A DNA stretch of 64,000 nucleotides from Hemerocallis citrina (lineage: Eukaryota > Streptophyta > Magnoliopsida > Asparagales > Asphodelaceae): the NCBI GenBank assembly GCA_017893485.1, contig CM030361.1:309295724-309359723 (forward strand). Direction: 5' to 3'. The notes under the pieces are model-generated. The model made no database searches and was not told the DNA's origin. It saw only the letters and a list, made by a program, of their open reading frames with translations. Both the position numbers and the translations under genes were made by a program. Shown in pieces: positions 23,627 to 34,060 of this stretch. The stretch's first letter is position 1, and each line of letters opens with the position of its first letter.

Positions 23627-24135
23627 TGTAGGATAATGGCTCGATTCTGGTATTTGGTATCTGCAGTGTTCGAAAGTTTCAGAGTTTCAGTCGACTGGAT
23701 GGAGGAGCAGTCGACTGTCCAGAGGAGGTTTTCGAAGACTGAGAATACAGCAGCAGCAGTCGACTGATCAGTCGACTGTCCCGAAGGAACCAGGCGACTG
23801 GTAATTGGACCAGTCGACTGTCGGCGGGTTTTGGATCCAGATTCGGCCCAACTCGAAAGGCCCAATAGTTTCCCTATAAATACACCTGTTAGGGTTTTGT
23901 AAATTGTAACACCTTATTCGGATTTTGCAGCCGTCATCTCTTGTAAAGGCTTTGTTTGCCCATTGAAGAACATAGTAAAGAAACCCCCACCGCCCCGTGG
24001 ATGTAGGCATCGTTTTGCCGAACCACGTAAATCTTGTGTTCTTGTGTTGCTTGCTTTTCTGTTTTTCTCTCGCTGGTTCTCTCTTTGTTTCCGCGTTGGT
24101 TTGATTGTTGGTTTGTTTTGTATTCGCGCACAACA
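23627..24135 (+). repeat. 3' LTR of the complete copia element
   Basis: 509 bp, with two substitutions against the 5' LTR. It ends GCGCACAACA and is followed by the TATTT target duplication. Confidence 0.97.
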
Positions 24136-24140
24136 TATTT

Positions 24141-24436
24141 AAAGTAGAAGTCTAGTCGTAGTATGAATGTGAACTTAAGACATCTTTTATAATAGTTATG
24201 TACGTGTGTTGCACGCGTTGGTAGATTTACAAATGACACTAAGGCCTTTTCCCATTATAATATACTAGTAATTTAGCACGTTTTAATAATTTTAAAAAAT
24301 AAAAAATAAAAACTCCGACGTAGGGATGATTTGAATCGGAAGCCTCCTTTATATTAATTATGTACGTGCGTTGCACATGTTGGTAGAATGACAAAATGTC
24401 AAATGACACTAAGGCCTTCTCCCATTATAATATTAG

Positions 24437-24479
<43 letters not shown>

Positions 24480-24480
24480 G
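24141..24480. other. Helitron end remnants and (TA)n run
   Basis: Two diverged copies of a short unit (about 24195-24270 and 24355-24430) contain ACGTGYGTTGCACGYG followed by TTCTCCCATTATAATA, the two signature ends of the local Helitron family. A (TA)n run follows at 24436-24474. No gene. Confidence 0.55.
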
Positions 24481-25280
24481 ATGTTGATGGGAGTGAATGA
24501 ATCCAACAAGTAGTGCATAGGAAGAGCCATCATAAGTTGTTTTGGGTTATATAGCTGCACTATTTATCAAGGTTTGTTATGCCTAATTTTGCCTAATCTA
24601 CATTAGTGACCTTTTTAGGCAAAAATAGTTATTGGAAAACACTAGTGAACTTCTTAGGTAAAAGTAGTTATTGGTGAGGATGATCAAATAGCAAGTTGGG
24701 GACGTCAAGTTTCTCAATGACCAAGTTTGATGTCGTGTTGGCCTAAGAATTTTCATGGCGGCTCCAGTTGGGCATCTCATCCCCATTACTCTACCTAAAT
24801 TGGCGATGCATCCAACGGAGGATCTGAAAATAAACACGGTACAGAACATGAATTTAAACGGAGGAAAAATTGCGTGAATTTATTCAAAAAATGAGTAGAA
24901 AACTTTGGAGATTTAAAGCCATTTTAATTTGAGGCAATCGCCTTCATCTTCTATGTAGTTTGAAGAGAGTGATGAGACCTTTCTTGAATTCTTGTTGCAT
25001 GAATGAATGAGAGAATGGAGATTATAATTATGTCTTGGGACTTCTACATCCGAATCCAATCCAAACATGGGTATAGACCCATAAAAAACATGAAACCCAA
25101 AACCCGGTAGGGGTTGGGCCAGGTATGTAACCCGGTTGCACCCGACTTCATTGGACTCCATGGTATGGGCCCGTGGGATTGAAAGTTGGGCCCACGGAAG
25201 CAATGGACTCCACCACGTGACGTGAGCAGCACGCGTGAGAGTATGTGCATGTATTAATTCTAGTTGAAGCATGGCTATGT
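24481..25280. other. Intergenic, nothing recognised
   Basis: Mixed composition with GGGCCC-containing words (25130-25200). The short frames have no recognisable motifs. Confidence 0.4.
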
Positions 25281-25282
25281 TA

Positions 25283-25853
25283 GAGCATCCACAGTAGTGT
25301 GCTATTTATCCATTAAATGCATTTTATAGCAAACGCATTTTATAGCAAACGACTAGCTGAAGTCGTTTGCTATTTATACATTTTTTGACAAAAAACGCAA
25401 CAATCTAGATTGCTATAAATGAGAGAAGATATAATAGAAATGCATATTATAAAGGACGCAACTTCAACTTCCGTCCCACTAAAAAAATATATTTTTTTTA
25501 ATTCTCCGACGGAACTCTAAAGTCCGTCCCTCGCAAAAAATTAATTTTTATTAATTAAAAAAAAGGCCAAAAAAAAGCCTCCCCCCTTGGACGTATCTTC
25601 AAGATCTGTCAAGGGGGGTGGGCCATTAAATTTTTTTTTCCAACTAAAAAATGGTTTTAATTATTTAAAAATTCGAAAAGTATTCAAAAAAAAATTCAAA
25701 AAAAACCGTGGGACGCAACTACAAAGTCCATCTTGTTTTTTTTTAATATCTTAAATTTCTATAAAATAGCATTGCACACAATGCAGTAAAAGCTAAAAAA
25801 GCTATATGTAAATATGCATTTATATTTTTTGACATTCACGACTGTGGATGCTC
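25283..25853. mobile_element. MITE with GAGCATCC ends (Harbinger/Tourist-like)
   Basis: The ends GAGCATCCACAGTAGTG and GACTGTGGATGCTC are inverted repeats flanked on both sides by TTA (25280-25282, 25854-25856), the 3-bp target duplication expected for PIF/Harbinger MITEs. Seven elements with these ends occur in the window. The interior carries GGACGKAWYT and ACTTCAAC words and no protein. Confidence 0.8.
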
Positions 25854-26228
25854 TTATTATGGATTTTAACTAGTTTATTCCTCATTTTTCTAATGTTTGT
25901 GTGCAACTCTGCATTTGTAAAGACCAATTTTCTAAGTACTCCTGAATAATTATCGACACTCAATATTAGCATATGTAATACATATATAGTATACGTATTT
26001 TATCTTTGTAATTAGGGGTTCTTCTACTCCCGTGACGGAAAATGACTTAACGGCAATTGAAATATCTCTAGTTATGATTAGCGAGACTCAAATAAATATC
26101 ACATGCAATATATGTGGTCAGGGTCGGATTCACCTTGGGTCGACCCCTTTGAACTTTATACATACTATACATAACTTAGATATTTTAAATATTTACAGAA
26201 GTTGACGCCCTTCCTTTCTTTAATTTTA

Positions 26229-26373
26229 CTAGTATTATACACGTGCTGTGCACGTGTGGAAAATTTTGGGGGGGGGGGGATGAAAAGGGAAAAAAATCTA
26301 CCAGTACGTGTGTTGCACGGGTTGAAATATGGACAAATTACACTAAGGTCTTCTCCCATTATAGTAGTAGAGA
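26229..26373 (-). mobile_element. Short Helitron-like element
   Basis: On the minus strand it starts TCTCTACTACTATAATGGGAG and ends with hairpin CACGTGCACAGCACGTG and CTAG before T. A second internal hairpin (around TACGTGTGTTGCACGGG) suggests one copy inserted in or recombined with another. A G12 run lies inside. Confidence 0.6.
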
Positions 26374-26587
26374 ATACTCATTGTTCTTTGACATCTTTGA
26401 GCTAATTTCCTAGTTCTGCCCTGAAAGTGATACCAAGAGAGTTCAACCAAACACCCTTCTTATCTTATCTAGCAGTACGAATTTTACATTGCATTAATGA
26501 GAATTTGTGGATGAGGTGAAGATTGATGTCCCATCAAAATTATTGTACATGTAAATTTTATATAGGGTAATGCTCCATTGTAAACGG

Positions 26588-26782
26588 GGTCATGCAGACG
26601 GATATGTAGATCACTGAAGCCAACAACGGCTTGGTCATGCAAACGGATATGTAGATCACTGAAGCCAACAACGGCTTCAGGCTTAATATAACCTAAACCG
26701 TTGTTGGATTCCAACAACAGTTTAGGTTATAACCTAAGCCGTTGTTGGAAATAACGGCTTAAGTTATATTAAGCTTCAGTGG
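26588..26782. repeat. 45-bp tandem duplication leading into a fold-back
   Basis: Units 26588-26632 and 26633-26677 (GGTCATGCARACGG...CAACGGCTT) are followed by a hairpin, 26657-26782, with arms starting CACTGAAGC and ending GCTTCAGTG and an inner stem CCGTTGTTGG / CCAACAACAG. This looks like a fold-back MITE. Confidence 0.65.
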
Positions 26783-27283
26783 TTTGCTGTTAGGTTTCGA
26801 AGTGGAAAAATTACAAAAAAATATCGAATCATAGCTATGGATTCATGCGAAATCATAAATCGTGTTTATGAGTTATACCTTGAAGATGGATCTGTTATCT
26901 CCATAGAATGCCGATCACAACACTACAATATTGCGGTACCTCTACGGTATCCACACGAATGAATCAAATCAAGCTTTTCCTCTACAGTATGATAATGCAA
27001 GAATGTACGAAAGAAAAAGAGCAAAAACTTGCGAAGCACCAAGTTGTTACAACTAACAAGCAAGTACAAGACGTACTTAGATATGGGTCCGGTTGCTTTA
27101 TTGATATATTGCATTTATATCATATATATATATATATTAGATTTTCCCGTGGCCACGTGCATACGACACGTCTTCAGAACGATACAACATATGAAAAGTA
27201 TTGTAAACAGTAAATCAACAATTATGTAGCTGAAGTTTGGATAATATGACAATAATTAGTTGTAAATAAAAGTCCATGTTTCC

Positions 27284-27320
<37 letters not shown>

Positions 27321-27480
27321 GGGTAAATAAAAAGAATGTGTTTTGTGAGGTTAGATCTGAGCCTTTGATTTTGGGGGGATTGAAGGAGAGCCACTCACAC
27401 ATATAGGGTAAATAAAAGGAATGTGGTTTGTGAGGTTAGATCTGAGCCTTTGATTTTTGGGGGATTGAAGGAGAGCCACT
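27284..27480. repeat. (CA)n tract and 84-bp tandem duplication
   Basis: A CA repeat (27284-27314) is followed by two near-identical units (about 27313-27395 and 27396-27480), each running from CACATATAGGGTAAATAAA to GGAGAGCCACT. Confidence 0.85.
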
Positions 27481-27750
27481 TGATAGCTTTCTTTGTGTTT
27501 TATAATATAGATGATTGGGAGTGATCCATTAATTGTACTTGGTTAGATCAATATTTTCGATGAAATATTTAAATAGTAGTCGTGTATGATCTCATTTGTT
27601 GTCGAATAAAACTCTGATGATGGAGTCGGCACAAAGAGCCAACCCTTCATGTGTGAGAATGATATCCGTACATAAATGGTTCTAACAATGCACTCGTCCA
27701 TAAAATTTAAGCTAATCTTTTTTCATCATCTTGATCTAGTCTTGTTCGTC

Positions 27751-28462
27751 CAAGGCTGATCCTGAGATTTATAGGGCCTTGTGCGTAAAGAAAAAAATTG
27801 GTCTTCTTTAAATATTCTAACACTAATTTTACTTTATTAGTATTTTGATATCATATATATTATACGAATTCAGTTGAAAAATATGAGTATGGTACATTCC
27901 ATATCTTAAATTTTTATATGAATTCATTTGAAAAATACCTTTCAAATTTTATATCATTGGAGGCTCCAATACCTGAGACGACTTACGATATCTTGAATTA
28001 TTCGTCTCATCAATTAAGACGAAATAATTTAAATATGGTTAAGGATCTTCATATTCTTGCAACGCAGGAAATACACGATTAAACGTATTAAGTCAATCTT
28101 AATAATTATTGAAAGCAACAACATAGAAATTATTAAAAAAAATTCTCTCAAAGTAAATATACATATAATCTCAACAATTAATGAAAGAAATATAGAAATC
28201 ATTAAAAACTTTATATAATATGCATAATGAAAAAAATCGTCTACAAAAAGGTTTGAACTTGCACCTAGTAGATTTAAAGGTTTGAACCTGCACCTAGTAG
28301 ATTTAAAGTGTATTCCCTTAACCACTCGGACAAATTGGCTTTTAAGCTAAAATTGGAATAAAATCTGTATTAATTATATATAATGTCCAACGGGCCTCCT
28401 CAGTAATGGGTCCTGTGCGATCGTGGGCCCTGTGCAACCGCACAGGTCCAGGGCCGGCCCTG
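27751..28462. mobile_element. Non-autonomous hAT-like element
   Basis: The ends CAAGGCTGATCCTGAG and (inward from the right) CAGGGCCGGCCCTGGAC are related inverted repeats. The flanks TGTTCGTC and CGTCCGTC agree at six of eight positions, as an aged 8-bp hAT target duplication would. A 29-bp direct duplication (AAGGTTTGAACYTGCACC...) lies at about 28249-28307. No transposase. Confidence 0.6.
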
Positions 28463-28696
28463 CGTCCGTCGTAAACTTAACTTTAACCCCGTCAATATCT
28501 AGAGAACTAACTAGAAGATAAATCAATTAACCTTTAGTGCAAGCAATGAAGCTTCTCATGTTTCTTTAAAGACATTTGCGTATGGAATAAGCATGCATTG
28601 CATTGTATGTGAAAATTCCTAATTTAGAAAAGAAAAATAAGAAAGTTATGTGTAATATATTGAGATTGACTTCAAATGAGTTTCAAGTTATAATAA

Positions 28697-28990
28697 CTAG
28701 TATCATGCACGTGCGATGCACGTGGAGGAAGAAGGAAAAAGACAAAAAAAAAACTACCAACACGTGCGCTGCACGTGTTTTTTTCCGCACGTGTCGGAAA
28801 TGGGGAGGGGAATGAAAAGGACCACAAAAAAAATCTAGTATTATAAACGTGCATTACACGTGGGAAAATGGGAAGGGAAATGAAAAGGATAAAAAAAAAA
28901 AAATTTGTCAACACGTGCGCTGCACGTGTTGACAAAATGACAGTCTCTGACAAATAACACTAACCCCTTCTCCCATTATAATAGTAGAGA
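28697..28990 (-). mobile_element. Helitron-like element with four G-box hairpins
   Basis: On the minus strand it begins TCTCTACTATTATAATGGGAG after an A and ends GTGCATCGCACGTGC...CTAG before a T, the expected Helitron junctions. Internally it repeats its own 3' end (CTAG at 28835-28838), so two units are nested or tandem. Four hairpins of the form CACGTGCNNNGCACGTG type lie at about 28708, 28761, 28847 and 28911. Confidence 0.7.
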
Positions 28991-29149
28991 TAAAGAAGTA
29001 AAGAATAGTCTGACAAAGATAAACTGAAGGTTTTTTGACCACTATGAAATTGCAGTATGTACTTCAATACGAATAAAGCCACAGAAGTAGGTAGCAACTG
29101 AAATAAACTATTTGTAGTGTTCAATGTTAATACTGTGTCAAGCAAATAA

Positions 29150-29715
29150 GAGCATATGTAGTCCTGGGCTAAATACCCAAATTTTGAAAAAAAATGGGAA
29201 TAAAATCGCTGCAGTCGTCTTCCAAATATCCAAAATTTAGGTGTACGATGAATAAAAGATTGCCAAATATAGCAGACGATTTGGCAAAAGCCAAAATATA
29301 GCTAACGCCATATTTTCTTTCGTCCCTGAAAAGAGACGAAGGATAATATTTCGTTTCGTAGGTGAGACGTACAAAAAAATCGTTCGGACGATGAATTAAA
29401 CACCGTTTTTTTAAAAAAAAAAAAAAATTTAAAAAGGACGGACGAGGGATTATACACCGTCTTACACATTTCACAAAAGGCCAAAAGTGCCAAATGTGTA
29501 GGGACGGTGTATAATCCACCGTCCATCACATTTTGGAATTTTTTTTTTTGTCTTTTAGTGTCCAGATTTTTTTTTTCTTTTTTTAAACGTTTGAGACGAG
29601 AGATAATCGGTCGTCTGGTCATATTTTAACTTTTAACGACTGCAGCGCGCAGCCATATTTTCTATTTCCAAAAGTCAAATACCCAAAAAATTGCTTAGAA
29701 CGACTACAGATGCTC
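29150..29715. mobile_element. GAGCATC-end MITE, copy 2
   Basis: The ends GAGCATATGTAGTCCTGG and GACTACAGATGCTC are flanked by TAA on both sides. The interior has imperfect palindromes such as GGACGGTGTATAATCCACCG. Confidence 0.8.
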
Positions 29716-29992
29716 TAACAACCCAGTTCAGCAGCAAAGAGGTAGTAGTACTCTAAGAGCATCTTCCTTGTTGTTTCATGTTTTACTTTCTTACTTTATC
29801 ATTTCACATCGAAGCAAATCATATCCATATATATATATGGAAAGGAACAAAAAATATATGGGAAAGAAAGAATAAAGTATATGTCTAAAGGGTGAAGTAC
29901 ATAACCATGTGGACCTGACTCCAAAACCGTATCCATTATAGCATCCACTCTCTCATTTGCTATTTACTCATTTTATGTATTTTTAGAAAAAT

Positions 29993-31157
29993 GGGCAAAA
30001 GCCAAAGTACTCCCAACGTTTGGCCCGAGTATAAAATGTCCATACAACGTTTGAAAAAATACAATAAACCCATTCTTCCGTTAACTTAACCCTTTCCGTT
30101 AAGTTATAATTATTAAATTACTTTTTTACCCTTATTCTTACATATCTAATTGTTCTACACTATTATTATTGTTATATGTGTAAAACATTCAACATTTACC
30201 ACATGAGTTTTGGTACAGTGGCTCAATTAATAATTTCCACGCACCACATGATAATTGTATATGTGGTAAATGTTATTGGTAAAAATTGAGCCACAAGTTT
30301 TGGTATAGTGGCTCAACCAGAGGTGCGTGGTATATGTGGTAAATGTTAAATACGTACAATTATACTAGAGGTACAATTAACATTTAATTAACGTAGCTCA
30401 ACTGTTTATTATTGAATCTTAATGTCTGATAAAATTATTATGGTACATTTTATAATAATTTGGAGTTCTAGTTTCTGTGGAAGTTCTGTGTCTTTGAACT
30501 ATGGACTGGTATTAAAGATTAAATTTGTATCAACTGGTATTAAAGATTAAATGAAATGTTATTAGTTAACTAAAATGCTACCATTGGGTTTTCCAGTTTC
30601 ATATTGTTTGATTACTTCATCATTTGATTAAATTGCATATTTGGGTTTTGTTTGCTAGAATTCCGTTGTGCATGATCATTTACATTCTGTAGTTATGAAT
30701 TTCATATTGTTTTCTCGTTTTTCTTTATCTCCACATGAGTATGTTAAATGCAACGGGTGCAAAGGTCCAGATACTATTCTTTCCAAGGAGAATCGGTTAA
30801 TCTTCCTTCGGTGTGAGCAGGTACTTCTTTCCACCTTATTAAGATGATGATTTTAACTCTGTTACTCTCTTATGGCTTTCAAACAACTCTTTTTGTTCAC
30901 AGCTGTAGTATCAAATGCAAGCCCGACGTGTACTATTTTATTTGATTGAATATGAAAGGTAAGGATAAAAAAAGGAATGAAGAAAGGGAAGAAAAAGATT
31001 GAATATGAAAGGGTAAGGGTAAAAAAGTAATTTAATAATTATAACTTAACGGAAAGGGTTAAGTTAACGGAAGAATGAGTTTATTGTACTTTTTTAAACG
31101 TTGTATGGACATTTTGTACTCGGGCTAAACGTTGGGGGGGTACTTTGGCTTTTGCCC
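29993..31157. mobile_element. Pack-MULE (non-autonomous Mutator element with a gene fragment)
   Basis: The 1165-bp element has inverted repeats of roughly 150 bp starting GGGCAAAAGCCAAAGTAC and a perfect 9-bp target duplication TAGAAAAAT (29984-29992, 31158-31166), diagnostic of Mutator elements. The interior has no transposase but carries an exon of translation initiation factor eIF2-beta with flanking intron-like sequence. A smaller repeat (TTTTGGTAYAGTGGCTCAA) occurs twice near 30210-30320. Confidence 0.88.
30737..30820 (+). pseudogene. Captured eIF2-beta exon (zinc-ribbon part)
   Basis: Twenty-eight codons run from EYVKCNGC to LIFLRCEQ and stop exactly at a GT donor (GTACTTC). They match the C-terminal zinc ribbon of plant eIF2 subunit beta, with the first CxxC pair kept and the second cut after its first Cys by the exon border. 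The acceptor side (CCACATGAG) has lost a clean AG. The rest of the gene is absent, so this is a transposon-borne fragment. Confidence 0.85.
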
Positions 31158-32043
31158 TAGAAAAATTTCACCCACTATAGTTTGCTTAAAAACTAGTTTT
31201 TAGAAAAACTAATGAACACTTCGCTGCTATATTTGGCAGCAAAAAATAGTAATTGCTAAATATAGAAGACGGAATTTTTTAATATTAAAAGAGGACGGTC
31301 ATCGTCCGTCTCACTCAATATTTAATTTAGAAAAGTTAAGAGACGGAAGATGATCTTCTGTATCTTTTTTTATATTATTAAAAAAAAAGTGAGACGGATG
31401 ATCTTCCGTCTCACTTCTTTTGTTAGTAAAATAATAATAAAAGAATTTTCGTTTACTTTTTTTTAAAAGATCTTTTGAAAATGTCATTTAAATAAATAAA
31501 TAAAACATTTTTTAAAAAAAAAACCCTAGGACGGAAGATGACCTTCCGTCTCAACCTTTTGATTTCAAATATTTACAATATTGCCATCAAAATATTTACG
31601 AGTTTGCCATCAAGTAATTACGGAAATGCCATTTTAATTTTTATAATTTTGAAAAAAAAAGGAAAATAGCTCAACCGGAAGTAAAAAAAATGATAATAAT
31701 AATAAAAAATTGGCCCTCAAGAACTTCTTCCGTCTGGGCTCAATTGTTTTTTTTTTTTTGGCCCGAACGGAAGATCTACTTTCGTCTGAGGCCATTTTTT
31801 TTTAATTTTAAAGTTTTGCTCTGACGGAGAATCATCTGCCGTTTGAGGGAAAAAAAAAAAAACTAAAACAAACTAAAATGTTGTAAGACGGAGGATGTTC
31901 TTCCGTCTGAATATTTTATTATTTTTTAAAGCCAAATTTAGCTCCAAACGTTAGAAGCAAAACTTTTTTACTGCTATTTTACAATTGCCAAATTCTTATA
32001 TTTTAGGAGCGACTATAGTGAATTCTCTTATGAGGCTTTATGA

Positions 32044-32558
32044 GAGCATCTGCTATCAATTGCTTAATATACAAAATATGCATATTTTGGCCAAAAAAAA
32101 TTCAACTATCGTTTGTTATATATGCATATTTAACTATAGAGGTGAATAGTGAACATCTAAATATAGCAATCCGTTTTAACAGTTGCTAAACATAGAAGGC
32201 AGAGAATAATGGTCCGTCCATTAATATATATATATATTTTATTATAATATGTTCGGACAGAAGATCATCTGTTAGCAACTTCTTCAGAATTTTTTTTTTC
32301 AAAAATTTACTAAAATTCCATTACACTTTAAAAAAAAAAGAAAAAAAAACTCAGACTGGAGAAGAACATCCGTCTGACAATCTTAAAACTTTTTTTTCTC
32401 TAAATATTACTAAAATGCCATTGCAAAATTATGAAAATGCCATTTATAAATTAAAAAAAATTATTTTAGAGCAAACTTGACACCAATGACAACAGCGCTC
32501 CTCATTTATTGCTATTTGCTAAATGTGCATATTTTTGAACAAAAGATAGTGGATGCTC
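32044..32558. mobile_element. GAGCATC-end MITE, copy 4
   Basis: The ends GAGCATCTGCTATC and GATAGTGGATGCTC are flanked by TGA on both sides (32041-32043, 32559-32561). Confidence 0.8.
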
Positions 32559-32739
32559 TGACCACTACAAAATTGCATATCGTGCAAAAATAACAAAGCT
32601 GGAATAATAACTATGAGTAGCGGTATTTGGCCGATCCACATAATACTATGATAGGAGATGACAACACAGTTTTGTAGCGATGAGTTAATAGTTCTGGAGC
32701 ATCTTGTTATATCTCTCCTCGTTATTTCTCTCATTTTTA

Positions 32740-33214
32740 GAGCATCAACAGTCGTCAAGCAAATATTTATAAAATGCATCCCCCCCCCCCAATTGTTTGT
32801 AATTTTTTAATATTTTTTAAAATCATCGGACGAAACATGATGTTTCATTCGATAAAACCCCGAATTTAAAAAAAAAGGTTTTGTTAAATAGTTAGTTGAT
32901 TAGTTTAATTAGTATTTTAGTTAGTTTTTTAGTTAAATAATTAGTTAATTAATTAAGATTAGTTAACTAATAACTTAATTAAGGTGGATTTAAGTTGGAT
33001 GCTACAACATCATTTTCGTTTTATGTGGGTCCCACCATTTAAAAAATATTTAAAAAATAAATAAACTTTAAAAATTCCCCAAATATCCAAAAAAATATAT
33101 AATTTTTTTTCCAAGCCCGTTTATATTGTCTTTTTTCCATTGCAGCAAAACAGCAAAATGTTATTCTAAAATATGCATACATGCATATTTTACATATAAC
33201 GACTCTGGATGCTC
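32740..33214. mobile_element. GAGCATC-end MITE, copy 5
   Basis: The ends GAGCATCAACAGTCGTC and ACGACTCTGGATGCTC have flanks TTA and TCA (one mismatch). A C10 run lies near 32780 and repeated TTAGTTAGTTTA-type words near 32900. Confidence 0.75.
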
Positions 33215-34060
33215 TCATAGTTCAATTTTTTTACCATTTTACATGGAAGTAATCTATCCCAAAATAGGGGAAAGAATGAAAAAGATAAGAAATTTAAAAA
33301 AATTATCCATACCAAAAGGATGAAGTACATGCGTAGATGACCTTGACTCCATAACTCTTATCATCTAGGAAATCTTATTACCACTACCGAATCACGTCTC
33401 CTAAAATAATAACTGAGCGACAAAAGCAATGGCTGATGACGAACATATATACCGATAGATGGGGTCGATCAAATAACACTATACGAAGCAAATAATAACA
33501 CGAGATAGTAGTCCAAGAGCATCTCCCTTACATTTCTTCCTTTTCTTCGTCACTTTTCTACCATTTTACATCGAAGCAAACTATCCCAAAATATGAAAAG
33601 GAACAAAAAAAGGTAAGGAAGGAAAAGATATAGTACATACAAAAACGGTGAAGTATATTACCATGTGGATCCGGCTCCACAACCCTATCCTTTAGGAGAT
33701 CGTATGACCACTACAAAATTATATATGATCCTAAATTAATATTAATAATTGATGACAACTATTAGTAGCGTTACATGATGTCAATCCACATGACATTATG
33801 ACAAGCGGATAACAACATGGCTTTATAACGATTTAAGAGACAATATTTGCAAGTTTTTTTTTTTTTAATTTAAATTTTATAAACATTTCTGCTTCATTTT
33901 ATTTTATCATTTTACACCAGAACAAACTATTTTTTGTAATTTAAAAAGAATTCAAAAAAACACACAAGCAAAGATAGCAATAAAATAGTACATGTCTAAA
34001 GGGGGTGGAGTACGTGACCATGTGGACTTGACCAAACCTTATCCCATTCTCCATTAAAGT

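Larger units (their letters stand above)
18704..24135 (+). mobile_element. Complete Ty1/copia retrotransposon, Tork-like
   Basis: The 5432-bp element has two 509-bp LTRs (TGTAGGATAA...GCACAACA), a tRNA-iMet type primer site, one open polyprotein frame and a polypurine tract. It is flanked by perfect TATTT duplications (18699-18703 and 24136-24140). The LTRs differ at two positions only: C/T in ACACC[C/T]GTTAGG and A/C in AACCCC[A/C]ACCGCC. The insertion is therefore recent, and every part needed for autonomous movement looks intact. Confidence 0.97.
29939..32027. mobile_element. GAGCATC-end MITE, copy 3, split by a Mutator element
   Basis: The left end TAGCATCCACTCTC has a mutated first base. 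The right end is CGACTATAGTGAATTCTC. TTA flanks both sides. Its right half is packed with GACGGAAGAT/ATCTTCCGTC palindromes. The Mutator element 29993-31157 sits 54 bp inside its left end. Confidence 0.75.
29036..34060. repeat. Old tandem array of about 340-bp units, broken up by transposons
   Basis: Four diverged units start with (T)GACCACTA at 29036, 32559, 33378 and 33705. Each later contains TTTACATCGAAGCAAACTA-like, GTGAAGTAC, CCATGTGGACC and CTCCANAACC-type words. Taking out the four MITEs (and the Mutator element inside one) leaves units of roughly 330-350 bp. A partial earlier copy may start near 28990. No coding content was seen. Confidence 0.75.
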
